The notes beneath the pieces are model-generated. The model was given only the letters and a program-made list of their open reading frames with translations. It was not told the DNA's origin and did no database searches. From positions 1 through 6,861 of the forward strand of contig CAJWPV010000075.1 in assembly GCA_913045395.1 (NCBI GenBank): DNA of 6,861 nucleotides, written 5' to 3'. Positions 1 through 5,723 of the stretch are shown here, piece after piece. The DNA comes from an uncultured Verrucomicrobiota bacterium. Lineage in GTDB: Bacteria > Verrucomicrobiota > Verrucomicrobiia > Limisphaerales > UBA1096. Each line of letters starts with the position of its first letter. Position 1 is the stretch's first letter. Both the position numbers and the translations under genes were made by a program.

Positions 1-227
1 TTTTTCACGTCAAAAACTTACGTTGTTCAATAGGAAGTGTTTAGCCTCGGAGTGTTTTGGTTTGAGAACCCTTTATATGAAAGTGAGTAAGCAAACCTAA
101 ATCTTTAAGGAGGGACTATTTCTGTAGTGTTTTAGAGTTCAGTGAAAATCTATCAACTACGTATGTGGACAAGAAGATCTCTTTGTTTGCGAGCGTTTCG
201 TTTGGTTTTAATCACGAATGAAGTGAG
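1..227. other. AT-rich non-coding region upstream of the DHOD-like gene
   Basis: This leader is visibly richer in A and T than the rest of the window, and I find no convincing gene on either strand. An SD-like AAGGAGGGA lies near 109-117, but the frames just after it stop almost at once (the GTG at 127 is followed by TTT TAG), so it does not serve an obvious gene. The motif AGTGTTT occurs three times (36-42, 51-57, 126-132). A 22-codon ORF starts at ATG 163 and ends at TGA 229-231; it is discussed as a finding. The region probably holds the promoter of the plus-strand pair. I see no GC-rich hairpin followed by a T run, so there is no clear terminator of an upstream gene. Confidence 0.55.
183..212 (+). 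promoter_or_regulatory. Possible sigma-70-like promoter of the DHOD-like gene and coaE
   Basis: TTGTTT at 183-188 and TTTAAT at 207-212 resemble -35 and -10 boxes, separated by 18 bp. A start about 7 bases past the -10 box would give a very short 5' leader before the GTG at 228, or about 60 bases before the alternative GTG at 279. In AT-rich DNA such matches arise often by chance, so this is a weak inference. Confidence 0.2.
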
Positions 228-1316
228 GTGAGTGTGTGCTCGCCCGTTGGGGAAGATTGGGCTACCGTTGGTGACGACGTGGATTCCGGCTTCGCGAAAT
301 ATGACATCACAAAAGATTACGCTTGGAACTTTAACCATGCGCCGGAGCCGGGCCAACTTAATCCCGCTCCGGTTGCAGGGGAATGGGCTTACTGCGGTGA
401 AACGGTTGAATCGCCGCTTGGCATTGCGGCCGGCCCACTGTTAAACGGCCAGTGGCTGCTTTATTATGCCGCGCTCGGTTTTGATATCCTGACCTACAAG
501 ACCGTGCGGAGCCGCGAGAGGGCGTCGTACGGGTTGCCGAATCTGCAACCGGTTACATGGGGGGGCGGTGCGGTGCCTGAAGAACTCGATGTTACGGCCC
601 AGATGAGTGGCAGTTGGGCGGTGTCGTTTGGAATGCCATCGAAGCCGCCCAGGTTTTGGCAGGATGATGTGACAGCAACACGCTCGCGCCTGAACAAGGG
701 CAAGTTCCTGAGTGTGTCGGTTGTGGCGACACCGGAGGATGATTGGTCCATCGACGAAGTGGCAACTGACTTTGCCCAATGCGCTCGGTGGGCTGCTGGG
801 TGCGGCGCCGACGGGGTAGAGGCAAACTTCAGTTGCCCCAACGTTAGCAGTGTTGATGGCCAACTTTTTCTCAATCCAACCGACGCTGGAATTGTGGCGC
901 TCAAGTTGCGTGAAGCGATCCCGGACATGCCTCTTTTGCTTAAGGTTGGGCACATCGACAATCGGGAAACTGCACACGAGTTCCTGGAGAAGGTTGCGCC
1001 GTCTGCTGATGCGTTGGTGATGGTCAACGGCGTGTCAGCGAGGGTGCGGCGGCCAAGCGGTGAATTGTTATTTGAGGGTCGTTGCCGGGGCATTGCGGGG
1101 GATGCGATCCGCGAAACGGCGCTGGAGCAGTTGGCTTTGTTTGATGGTTTAATCCGGCAGTTCGGGCTGGATGTGAGCCTGGTTGGGGTCGGTGGGCTCG
1201 GCCAAGCGGCGGATGTTAGAGCGTGCCTGGATCGGGGTTGTGAGGCGGTACAGTTTGCCACGGCGGCGATGTTGAACCCAGGTTTGGGCTTGGCCATTAG
1301 GCGGGACGGTTTTTAA
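228..1316 (+). CDS. Dihydroorotate dehydrogenase-like FMN flavoprotein
   Basis: A TIM-barrel flavoprotein of the dihydroorotate/dihydropyrimidine dehydrogenase family, 362 residues from GTG 228. Visible family marks are SPLGIAAGPLLNG (62-74) and LTYKTVRS (88-95) in the N-terminal FMN region, EANFSCPN (198-205), LLLKVG (236-241), and GVGGLG (320-325) with FATAAM (343-348) at the FMN-phosphate end. Cys203 sits where class 1 DHODs carry the catalytic base; class 2 enzymes have Ser there. In class 1 enzymes the protein is soluble and oxidises dihydroorotate with fumarate or NAD; which acceptor applies here cannot be read. Similarity seems to begin near residue 25 (YDITKDYAWNF), so the first 20 or so residues are doubtful. 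GTG at 279 (codon 18) is an alternative start; neither start has a clear SD. No other pyr gene is nearby; coaE follows after 8 bases. A dihydropyrimidine dehydrogenase-like role is possible, so I withhold the symbol pyrD. Confidence 0.82.
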   Translation: MSVCSPVGEDWATVGDDVDSGFAKYDITKDYAWNFNHAPEPGQLNPAPVAGEWAYCGETVESPLGIAAGPLLNGQWLLYYAALGFDILTYKTVRSRERASYGLPNLQPVTWGGGAVPEELDVTAQMSGSWAVSFGMPSKPPRFWQDDVTATRSRLNKGKFLSVSVVATPEDDWSIDEVATDFAQCARWAAGCGADGVEANFSCPNVSSVDGQLFLNPTDAGIVALKLREAIPDMPLLLKVGHIDNRETAHEFLEKVAPSADALVMVNGVSARVRRPSGELLFEGRCRGIAGDAIRETALEQLALFDGLIRQFGLDVSLVGVGGLGQAADVRACLDRGCEAVQFATAAMLNPGLGLAIRRDGF

Positions 1317-1324
1317 TTGGGGCG

Positions 1325-1921
1325 ATGATTCGACTGGGGCTAACGGGCGGAATCGGGATGGGCAAATCCACGGCGGCGGAACTCCTGGCCAAGCGCGGCG
1401 CCAAGGTGTCCGACTCGGACGTGTTGGCCCGCGAACTGGTCGAGCCGGGCCAAGCGGCCCTGGCGGAGATCGTTGAGGCGTTCGCTCGTGGTGTGTTGCG
1501 GGAGGATGGTTCGCTGGATCGGGCCAAGGTTGGCGAGATGGTTTTCGGCGACTTGGCCGCCCGTGAGAAACTGGAGGCCATTCTGCATCCGCGGATTCGT
1601 GAAGCGTGGCAGGCCCGGCTCGATGACTGGGCGGCAGCCGGTGAGCGGCTGGCGGTTGCGGTGATTCCGCTGCTATTCGAGACGCAGGCCGAAGCAAGCT
1701 TCGACAGGATCGTGTGCGTGGCCTGCTCGCCGGAAGTTCAGCGGGAACGCCTCCAGTCTCGTGGATGGAGCGACGGGGAGATCGAGCTCCGGCTTGCGGC
1801 GCAGATGGAGATTGATGAAAAAATGAAGCGCTCGGACCACGTCGTCTGGACCGATGGCCCAATCGAGGCGCAAGCCGCTCAGTGGGATGCGTTGTTGTCC
1901 TCCTGGGACGGGTTGGACTGA
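1325..1921 (+). CDS. coaE: Dephospho-CoA kinase
   Basis: CoaE phosphorylates the 3'-hydroxyl of the dephospho-CoA ribose with ATP, the last step of coenzyme A synthesis in the cytoplasm. The 198-residue product has the usual CoaE length. It opens with the P-loop GGIGMGKST (8-16), followed by VSDSD (28-32) at the position of the family's acidic substrate motif (often DAD), EAILHPRIR (84-92), the core strand IPLLFE (114-119) with its conserved acid, and the lid-region arginines in VQRERLQSRG (138-147). The ATG lies 8 bases after the stop of the DHOD-like gene, with only a G-rich stretch (TTGGGG) before it, so the pair is probably one transcript. Its last 43 bases overlap the 3' end of the converging membrane-protein gene. 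Nothing is truncated or missing. Confidence 0.95.
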   Translation: MIRLGLTGGIGMGKSTAAELLAKRGAKVSDSDVLARELVEPGQAALAEIVEAFARGVLREDGSLDRAKVGEMVFGDLAAREKLEAILHPRIREAWQARLDDWAAAGERLAVAVIPLLFETQAEASFDRIVCVACSPEVQRERLQSRGWSDGEIELRLAAQMEIDEKMKRSDHVVWTDGPIEAQAAQWDALLSSWDGLD

Positions 1922-2286
1922 ACGTCGATCGGGGGTTCCTCAATCGGGATGTCCTTTTTACTCAACCCGGCCATGCGCAGAATCCAGGCCCCGTAGAGTG
2001 TTCCTGCAATACTGGTGGGGATGGCGGATAGCACACCTGCAAGCAGGGCTTTGTTGAAGGCTTGTTTTGCGGAATCTCGGTTTATCAGGGTTTGGATAAA
2101 AAATACGCCTGCACCGCCGGTGAAAAAAGCCAGAAGGCAAGAAATGGGAAGAGCCAAGCCGGCAGTGGCGAATGTTGCGCCGAAGAAGGCATTGTCTACC
2201 AGGAACACCCAGAGGCCGCTAAGTTTGTGTAGAAATAGTTTGCGCCGTTTCTGGGACTTTATGGGGAGTTTCTGTGCTTGCTCCAT
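1879..2286 (-). CDS. Small membrane protein of unknown function
   Basis: A 135-residue protein that I do not recognise. It has a basic N-terminus (KSQKRRKLFLHK, 10-21), a long hydrophobic region from about 25 to 68 that could form two membrane passes (it contains Asp31-Asn32 and the glycine-rich TGGAGVFF at 56-63), a charged loop (NRDSAKQAFNK, 69-79) and a third hydrophobic segment, about 80-104, with the motif AIPTSIAGT (88-96). The C-terminal tail is polar and acidic (EEPP, QEDNN). The positive-inside rule suggests the N-terminus and the 69-79 loop face the cytoplasm. AAAGGA, whose complement is at 2290-2295, lies 3 nt before the ATG and supports this start. It sits 15 nt after the DUF2203 gene and is probably last in the minus-strand operon. 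Its stop lies inside coaE, so 43 bp are coding on both strands. Confidence 0.75.
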   Translation of the reverse strand: MEQAQKLPIKSQKRRKLFLHKLSGLWVFLVDNAFFGATFATAGLALPISCLLAFFTGGAGVFFIQTLINRDSAKQAFNKALLAGVLSAIPTSIAGTLYGAWILRMAGLSKKDIPIEEPPIDVQSNPSQEDNNASH

Positions 2287-2301
2287 TTTTCCTTTCCGGG
2301 T

Positions 2302-2685
2302 CTATAGCGGCTCGCGGCCGTCATAACCAGTATCAAGTTCATGCCAGTGGGCGATATCGTCCTCATCTTTCTCCCAGCACAAAAATACCTCGCGGGTGCC
2401 GCGTCGGGATGGAAAATCGATCAGGCCGCGCTCGGCATCCTTGACTTGGATTTCGTGTTTCTTGAATTCGCGGAGGATACCCTGGATGTTCGACAGGAGC
2501 TTGATGGACTGGTTGACTGAGTTGCCGCCAACGTCTGGCTGGGCGTTCAACATGCTGTCCACGCGCAGGCTGATTTCGGCGTACTCGTGCTGTAGTTGGT
2601 TCATTCGCTCCAGCCATTCCCTGATTTTGGGCATCATGGCCCGGGCCTCCGCAAGCGTGTAGTGTTTCTTGTAACGGTAGGCCAT
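2302..2685 (-). CDS. DUF2203 family protein
   Basis: A 127-residue soluble protein. The N-terminus reads YTLAEARAMMPKIREWL (near 9-25), the typical DUF2203 opening in which a 'LxEA...P' helix is followed by a long, probably coiled-coil helix. The C-terminal half carries the diagnostic block IQVKDAERGLIDFP, then REVFLCW, then a HWHELDTGYDGREPL end; this closely matches the family pattern as I recall it (VKDxxRGLVDFP / REVYLCW / WHxLDxGFxGRxPL). The molecular function of the family is not known to me. ATG 2685 is preferred to the GTG at 2688: AGGAGG (complement of 2690-2695) stands 4 nt before the ATG but only 1 nt before the GTG. The ATG shares one base with the TGA of the TPR gene (TGATG), which points to translational coupling. 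Confidence 0.9.
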   Translation of the reverse strand: MAYRYKKHYTLAEARAMMPKIREWLERMNQLQHEYAEISLRVDSMLNAQPDVGGNSVNQSIKLLSNIQGILREFKKHEIQVKDAERGLIDFPSRRGTREVFLCWEKDEDDIAHWHELDTGYDGREPL

Positions 2686-4511
2686 CACCCCTCCTTTTTT
2701 ACGGGATGGAGTTTTTGGCGAAGCGGCTCAGTGGGGGTGATCTTGTAGGAGCGCTGCCAGGCGGCCCTGGCCTTGTCCGTCCGTCCAAGCTTGTTGAGCA
2801 CGTTGCCAAGCTGCTCGAGCAGGTAGGCATCGGGGGTGGTCATTTTTTTCTCCTGCTCGCGGAGGAGCCCAAGCGACGTCTCCCACTCGGCCCCGGCCTT
2901 GTCCGCCTGGCCAAGCTGCTGGAGCGTGTCCCCGATGTGTTCGTGAATGGTGGAGTCCGGTTCATCCTTCATCAACTCGGCGGCGCGCTGCAACTCGGTG
3001 AGCGCCTCCTTGTGTTTACCCTGCCTGTAGTGGAGCCAGCCGAGGCTGTCCACGTACGCGGCGTTTTCGGGGGCGAGTTCGTTGGCCCTGATAATGTACT
3101 TGGCCGCCTCGTCGAGATTGCGGTTGATGTCCGCCCACATGTAGCCCAGGTAGTTCATGGCATTGTGGTATTCGGGTGATATCTCGATGGCCTTCTTCAA
3201 GACGGTATTAGCGGTTTCGTATTGGCGGTTTCGCTCGTAGGCAGCACCAAGCTGGAAATAGAAAAAGTGCGTAAGGCGGTTTTGTTCGGCGGCCTGGGCC
3301 AGTTGCTCGGCCTCGAGCAAGTTCTCGATGGCTTTCGGGTATTGGTGGAGGGAACTGTGGGCGAGACCGGCGTAAAACTTGTTGATAAAATTCGGCTTGA
3401 ACTGCTCGGCGGCCTTGCGGAGCGTGGCGAGAGTCTCCCTGGGCTTGTTTTGGAAGAGCCTCACGCCGGCGAGTTCGTAGTAGGCCGGCTCGAACTTGGA
3501 GTTGATCTTGAGGACGGTCTCGAAGTGCGCGGCCGCCTCGTCCAGCTTGTCGAGGTCACGCTTGATTCCGCCGAGCACGAACAACGCGCGCTCGTTGGTG
3601 GGGCGCTCGCGCAGGATGGCCTCGAGTTGTTTGGTGGCGTCCTGGGTTTTGTCCGCCCGCAGGTATAGATCGGCCAATTGCTCACGGACATTGAGAAGCC
3701 CTGGGTTGAGTTCGATCAACTGAATGAACAGCGCAATGGCCTTCTCGTTTTCACCCCAGATTTTATAGTAGTCGGCCAAGCGGTGAATGGTCAGCGGATT
3801 CTCCGGATTGAGAGTGTTGGCTTTGTCGAGGCTGGTGGTGATACCGGCCTTGATTTTGTCCATCTTGGCGCGGGCAGCCAGGCCGGTGTCGCGGTACAGG
3901 TCGGCGATGCCTAGCCAGAATTCCGGCTCGCGTTCGTCCTTGGTGAGAGCGGTTTCAAGCACCTTGAAGGCGTCGTCGAAGCGTTTGGCCGCGGCATGTA
4001 GCTTGGCCAGGGCGCGAATCGAGATGAGAGTCGGGTGCGGCTTGGCTAGGGCGGTCTTGAAGGCGGCGACGGCCTCGTCCGGTTGGTTGGCCTGCTGGTA
4101 GGCGAGGCCGAGCCACTCGTACGTCGTCACCGATTCCGGGTTGGCTGCCTGGCCAAGGCGGAGCACCTCGATGGCCTTGTCGGTTTTTTTCTTTTGAAGG
4201 AAACGCCGCGCGGCATGGACGACCACAGTTTCCTGCGAGGGATCTGCTTTGGCGGCCGCCTCGAGGTGCTTGAGGGAGTCCGTCGGCTTGCCTCGGAGCT
4301 CGAGGCTGCGACTTGTAAGGTAATGGGTTAGCCCCTCGACACGGTTCAGGAACTCAGGGCTTTCGGAGGTGGTATCCTCCTCGATGTTGACACCGTGGAT
4401 ACCGGAGGGGATGCCGGGACGTTGCTTGGCCAAGGGCGAAGTGGAGCAGCCGGTACTGAACCACAACAGGGTCAGCCCGATAAACAGTCTCGTTTGTGAA
4501 CCGCGTCTCAT
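2685..4511 (-). CDS. Tetratricopeptide-repeat lipoprotein
   Basis: A 608-residue protein built almost wholly of TPR helices. The N-terminus has the form of a lipoprotein signal: a basic start (MRRGSQTR), a hydrophobic core (LFIGLTLLWF) and a lipobox-like STGC with Cys22. The -3 residue is Ser rather than the usual Leu, so the lipobox is imperfect. I count 14-15 TPR-like units by eye, from about residue 60 to the C-terminus, each ending in the usual A..x(3)P spacing (AANPES, LNPENP, ISPEYH). Near the C-terminus are YLGYMWAD and DSLGWLHYRQGKHKEAL, common in secreted TPR proteins. TPRs bind peptides and act as scaffolds; an envelope-assembly role is inference. A TTG at 4535 would add 8 residues, but ATG 4511 gives a proper signal peptide. 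A weak GGTGGA (complement of 4522-4527) lies 10 nt upstream. It follows the bS22-like gene by 45 nt and overlaps the DUF2203 start by 1 nt. Confidence 0.9.
   Translation of the reverse strand: MRRGSQTRLFIGLTLLWFSTGCSTSPLAKQRPGIPSGIHGVNIEEDTTSESPEFLNRVEGLTHYLTSRSLELRGKPTDSLKHLEAAAKADPSQETVVVHAARRFLQKKKTDKAIEVLRLGQAANPESVTTYEWLGLAYQQANQPDEAVAAFKTALAKPHPTLISIRALAKLHAAAKRFDDAFKVLETALTKDEREPEFWLGIADLYRDTGLAARAKMDKIKAGITTSLDKANTLNPENPLTIHRLADYYKIWGENEKAIALFIQLIELNPGLLNVREQLADLYLRADKTQDATKQLEAILRERPTNERALFVLGGIKRDLDKLDEAAAHFETVLKINSKFEPAYYELAGVRLFQNKPRETLATLRKAAEQFKPNFINKFYAGLAHSSLHQYPKAIENLLEAEQLAQAAEQNRLTHFFYFQLGAAYERNRQYETANTVLKKAIEISPEYHNAMNYLGYMWADINRNLDEAAKYIIRANELAPENAAYVDSLGWLHYRQGKHKEALTELQRAAELMKDEPDSTIHEHIGDTLQQLGQADKAGAEWETSLGLLREQEKKMTTPDAYLLEQLGNVLNKLGRTDKARAAWQRSYKITPTEPLRQKLHPVKKEG
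2690..2695 (-). promoter_or_regulatory. Strong ribosome binding site inside the TPR gene's 3' end
   Basis: The minus strand reads AAAAAAGGAGGGGTGATG; the AGGAGG core is a near-perfect anti-SD match placed 4 nt before the DUF2203 ATG. It lies wholly within the last codons of the TPR lipoprotein gene. It decides the start of the DUF2203 gene and is the strongest SD attached to a gene in this window. Confidence 0.75.
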
Positions 4512-4556
4512 GGTTTGGGGGTCCACCCGGAACAACTGCGGCGCCAGCCTGGCTAG

Positions 4557-4658
4557 TTACTTCTGCCAAGTGCGCTTTTTGTGGCGATTGGCGCGGGATT
4601 TTTTCTTGCGCTTGTGCTTGTTGATTTTCGCTTTCCGGCGTTTCTTCAGTGAACCCAT
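4557..4658 (-). CDS. bS22/mS38-like tiny ribosomal protein (AURKAIP1/COX24 domain)
   Basis: A 33-residue, extremely basic ORF that short-ORF cut-offs miss. It begins MGSLKKRRKAKINKHKRKKK and ends RHKKRTWQK; over half of the residues are Lys, Arg or His, and there is no acidic residue. The opening MGS, a KKRRK patch, then a KxKHxK...R stretch, and the length itself, match the bacterial AURKAIP1/COX24-domain family. That family includes actinobacterial small-subunit protein bS22 (also 33 residues) and the mitochondrial protein mS38. In those ribosomes the protein is a helix buried in small-subunit rRNA near the decoding centre. AGGA (complement of 4664-4667) stands 5 nt before the ATG, a good SD. 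It sits in the gap between hisG (40 nt upstream) and the TPR gene (45 nt downstream). The family assignment comes from recalled sequences, not from a search. Confidence 0.82.
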   Translation of the reverse strand: MGSLKKRRKAKINKHKRKKKSRANRHKKRTWQK

Positions 4659-4698
4659 GTATGTCCTGTTTCCGTGGTTTTTTTCTCAGTTAAATAAA

Positions 4699-5580
4699 TT
4701 AATGGACAACCTTGTTGAGTGGATACTCTATGATGCCCTCTGCCCCGGCAGTCTTAAGTGCCGGGATAATTTCCCGGGCGACAACCTCCTCGATGACGGT
4801 CTCGACTGCCACCCAGCCGCTGCCGCTCAAGCCGGAGACGGTTGGATTACGCAAGGCGGGGAGCTTTTTCAACACCTTTGAGAGGTTTTTTTCCTCGATA
4901 TTGAATTTCATGCCGACCCTGGTCTCGGCGTCGAGCGCGCCGCGCAGGAGCATTGCGATGGTCTCGATCTTGTTGCGTTTCCAGTCGTTCTTCCAGGTTT
5001 CGCGGTTGGAAATCAGGCGAGGGGTGGAGGAGAGGAGCTCGTCAATGATGCGTAGCTTGTTGGCCGCCAGGCTCGACCCGGTCTCGGTGACCTCGACAAT
5101 GGCATCGACCAACTCGCGCGCCTTCACCTCGGTGGCGCCCCATGAAAACTCGACGCTGGCCTTGACGCCGTTTTTGCGGAGGTACTTCCGGGTGAGGTTC
5201 ACGACCTCGGTGGCGATGCGCTTGCCTTTCAGTCCCTTGACGCTTCTGATGGGCGATTCCTCCGGCACACATAGCACCCAGCGTGCGGGGCGGCGGGTGG
5301 CGCGGCTGAAAAGTAACTCGCTCACTTCGTGCACCTTTGAGCCGTTCTCCATGATCCAGTCCAGCCCGGTGATGCCGCAGTCGAGGTAGCCCAGCTCGAC
5401 GTAGCGACTGATTTCCTGTGCGCGGATGAGGCGTATCTCGATTTCCGGATCGTCGACGTAGGGTACCAGTGAGCGGTTGCTGACGCGGATATTGAATCCG
5501 GCCTTGGCCATCTTCTCAATGGTTGGTTTCTCCAGACTACCTTTGGGGAGTCCAAATCGTAGGAGTTTCTTTTTACTCAT
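4699..5580 (-). CDS. hisG: ATP phosphoribosyltransferase, long form
   Basis: HisG joins ATP to PRPP, making phosphoribosyl-ATP, the first and feedback-controlled step of histidine synthesis. From ATG 5580 the product has 293 residues, the normal length of the long form that needs no HisZ. Visible are LPKGSL (11-16), GYLDCGITGLDWI (64-76) of the periplasmic-binding-protein-like catalytic fold, RIATEVVNLTRKYL (121-134), the PRPP-binding loop ETGSSL (166-171) after VDAIVEV, and a C-terminal ACT-like regulatory domain (about 220-293) ending AEGIIEYPLNKVVH. That domain implies histidine inhibition of a hexamer, as in the family. An upstream in-frame ATG at 5622 would add 14 Pro/Gly/Arg-rich residues unlike the family and would overlap the small basic ORF further. 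The 5580 ATG overlaps the stop of that small ORF by 8 nt, and no SD precedes it, consistent with coupling. Other his genes are absent here. Confidence 0.95.
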   Translation of the reverse strand: MSKKKLLRFGLPKGSLEKPTIEKMAKAGFNIRVSNRSLVPYVDDPEIEIRLIRAQEISRYVELGYLDCGITGLDWIMENGSKVHEVSELLFSRATRRPARWVLCVPEESPIRSVKGLKGKRIATEVVNLTRKYLRKNGVKASVEFSWGATEVKARELVDAIVEVTETGSSLAANKLRIIDELLSSTPRLISNRETWKNDWKRNKIETIAMLLRGALDAETRVGMKFNIEEKNLSKVLKKLPALRNPTVSGLSGSGWVAVETVIEEVVAREIIPALKTAGAEGIIEYPLNKVVH

Positions 5581-5701
5581 GGATTTGCTGCCGCGCGGCC
5601 TGGTTGGCCCGGGCCCGGGCATACCGCTTGGCCGATTGCTTAACCCGGGTGGCCGGGTTGAATCGCCATGTCCTGCGCGGCAGTTTGATGTTCAATTTCA
5701 A
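5573..5701 (-). CDS. Probable small basic protein between purN and hisG
   Basis: The 143-bp gap between purN and hisG holds an open frame of about 42 codons on the operon strand. From TTG 5701 it begins MKLNIKLPRRTWRF and continues NPATRVKQSAKRYARAR, ending RQQIHE. It is rich in Arg, Lys and Gln and has almost no acidic residues. The core (RRTW, then NPxTRVKxSxKxY) resembles a pattern I recall from short hypothetical proteins in diverse bacteria; I cannot name a family. Its TAA (5573-5575) overlaps the hisG start by 8 nt (ATGAGTAA), typical of coupled genes. The start is the weak point: only TTG at 5701 or 5695 is available, and neither has an SD. The frame stays open upstream into purN (to 5842), but that part is out of frame with purN and is probably shadow. 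It could be fortuitous. Confidence 0.5.
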   Translation of the reverse strand: MKLNIKLPRRTWRFNPATRVKQSAKRYARARANQAARQQIHE

Positions 5702-5723
5702 TTCAGTTCTACAATCGGATTGT

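Noticed and set aside
153..356. Minus-strand 67-codon frame across the start of the DHOD-like gene
   Set aside because: It overlaps the coding start on the opposite strand, has no clear domain, and no promoter or SD supports it.
494..1297. Minus-strand 267-codon frame inside the DHOD-like gene
   Set aside because: The translation is low-complexity, rich in Ser, Pro and Arg and without a domain, whereas the plus strand gives a clear flavoprotein with conserved motifs.
1149..1943. Minus-strand 264-codon frame over coaE
   Set aside because: It is Arg/Pro/Ser-rich shadow translation opposite a complete coaE with P-loop and lid motifs, and it crosses two real genes.
4426..4436. TTGGCCAAGGG in the TPR gene, like the purN-miaE motif
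   Set aside because: It lies in codons for the mature lipoprotein N-terminus, lacks the AAGCGCTT palindrome core, and is best seen as a chance match.
4512..4535. TTG start for the TPR lipoprotein
   Set aside because: It would place MFRVDPQT before the basic RRGSQTR segment, weakening the signal peptide; the ATG at 4511 gives a standard lipoprotein N-terminus.
4674..4698. T/A-rich stretch after the hisG stop as a terminator
   Set aside because: No GC-rich stem precedes the run, and the next gene on the same strand begins within 40 nt with a good SD, so read-through is more likely.
5581..5622. Upstream ATG for hisG adding 14 residues
   Set aside because: The added Pro/Gly/Arg-rich residues do not resemble HisG, no SD precedes 5622, and the 5580 start gives the family's usual 293 residues and a stop-start overlap with the small ORF.
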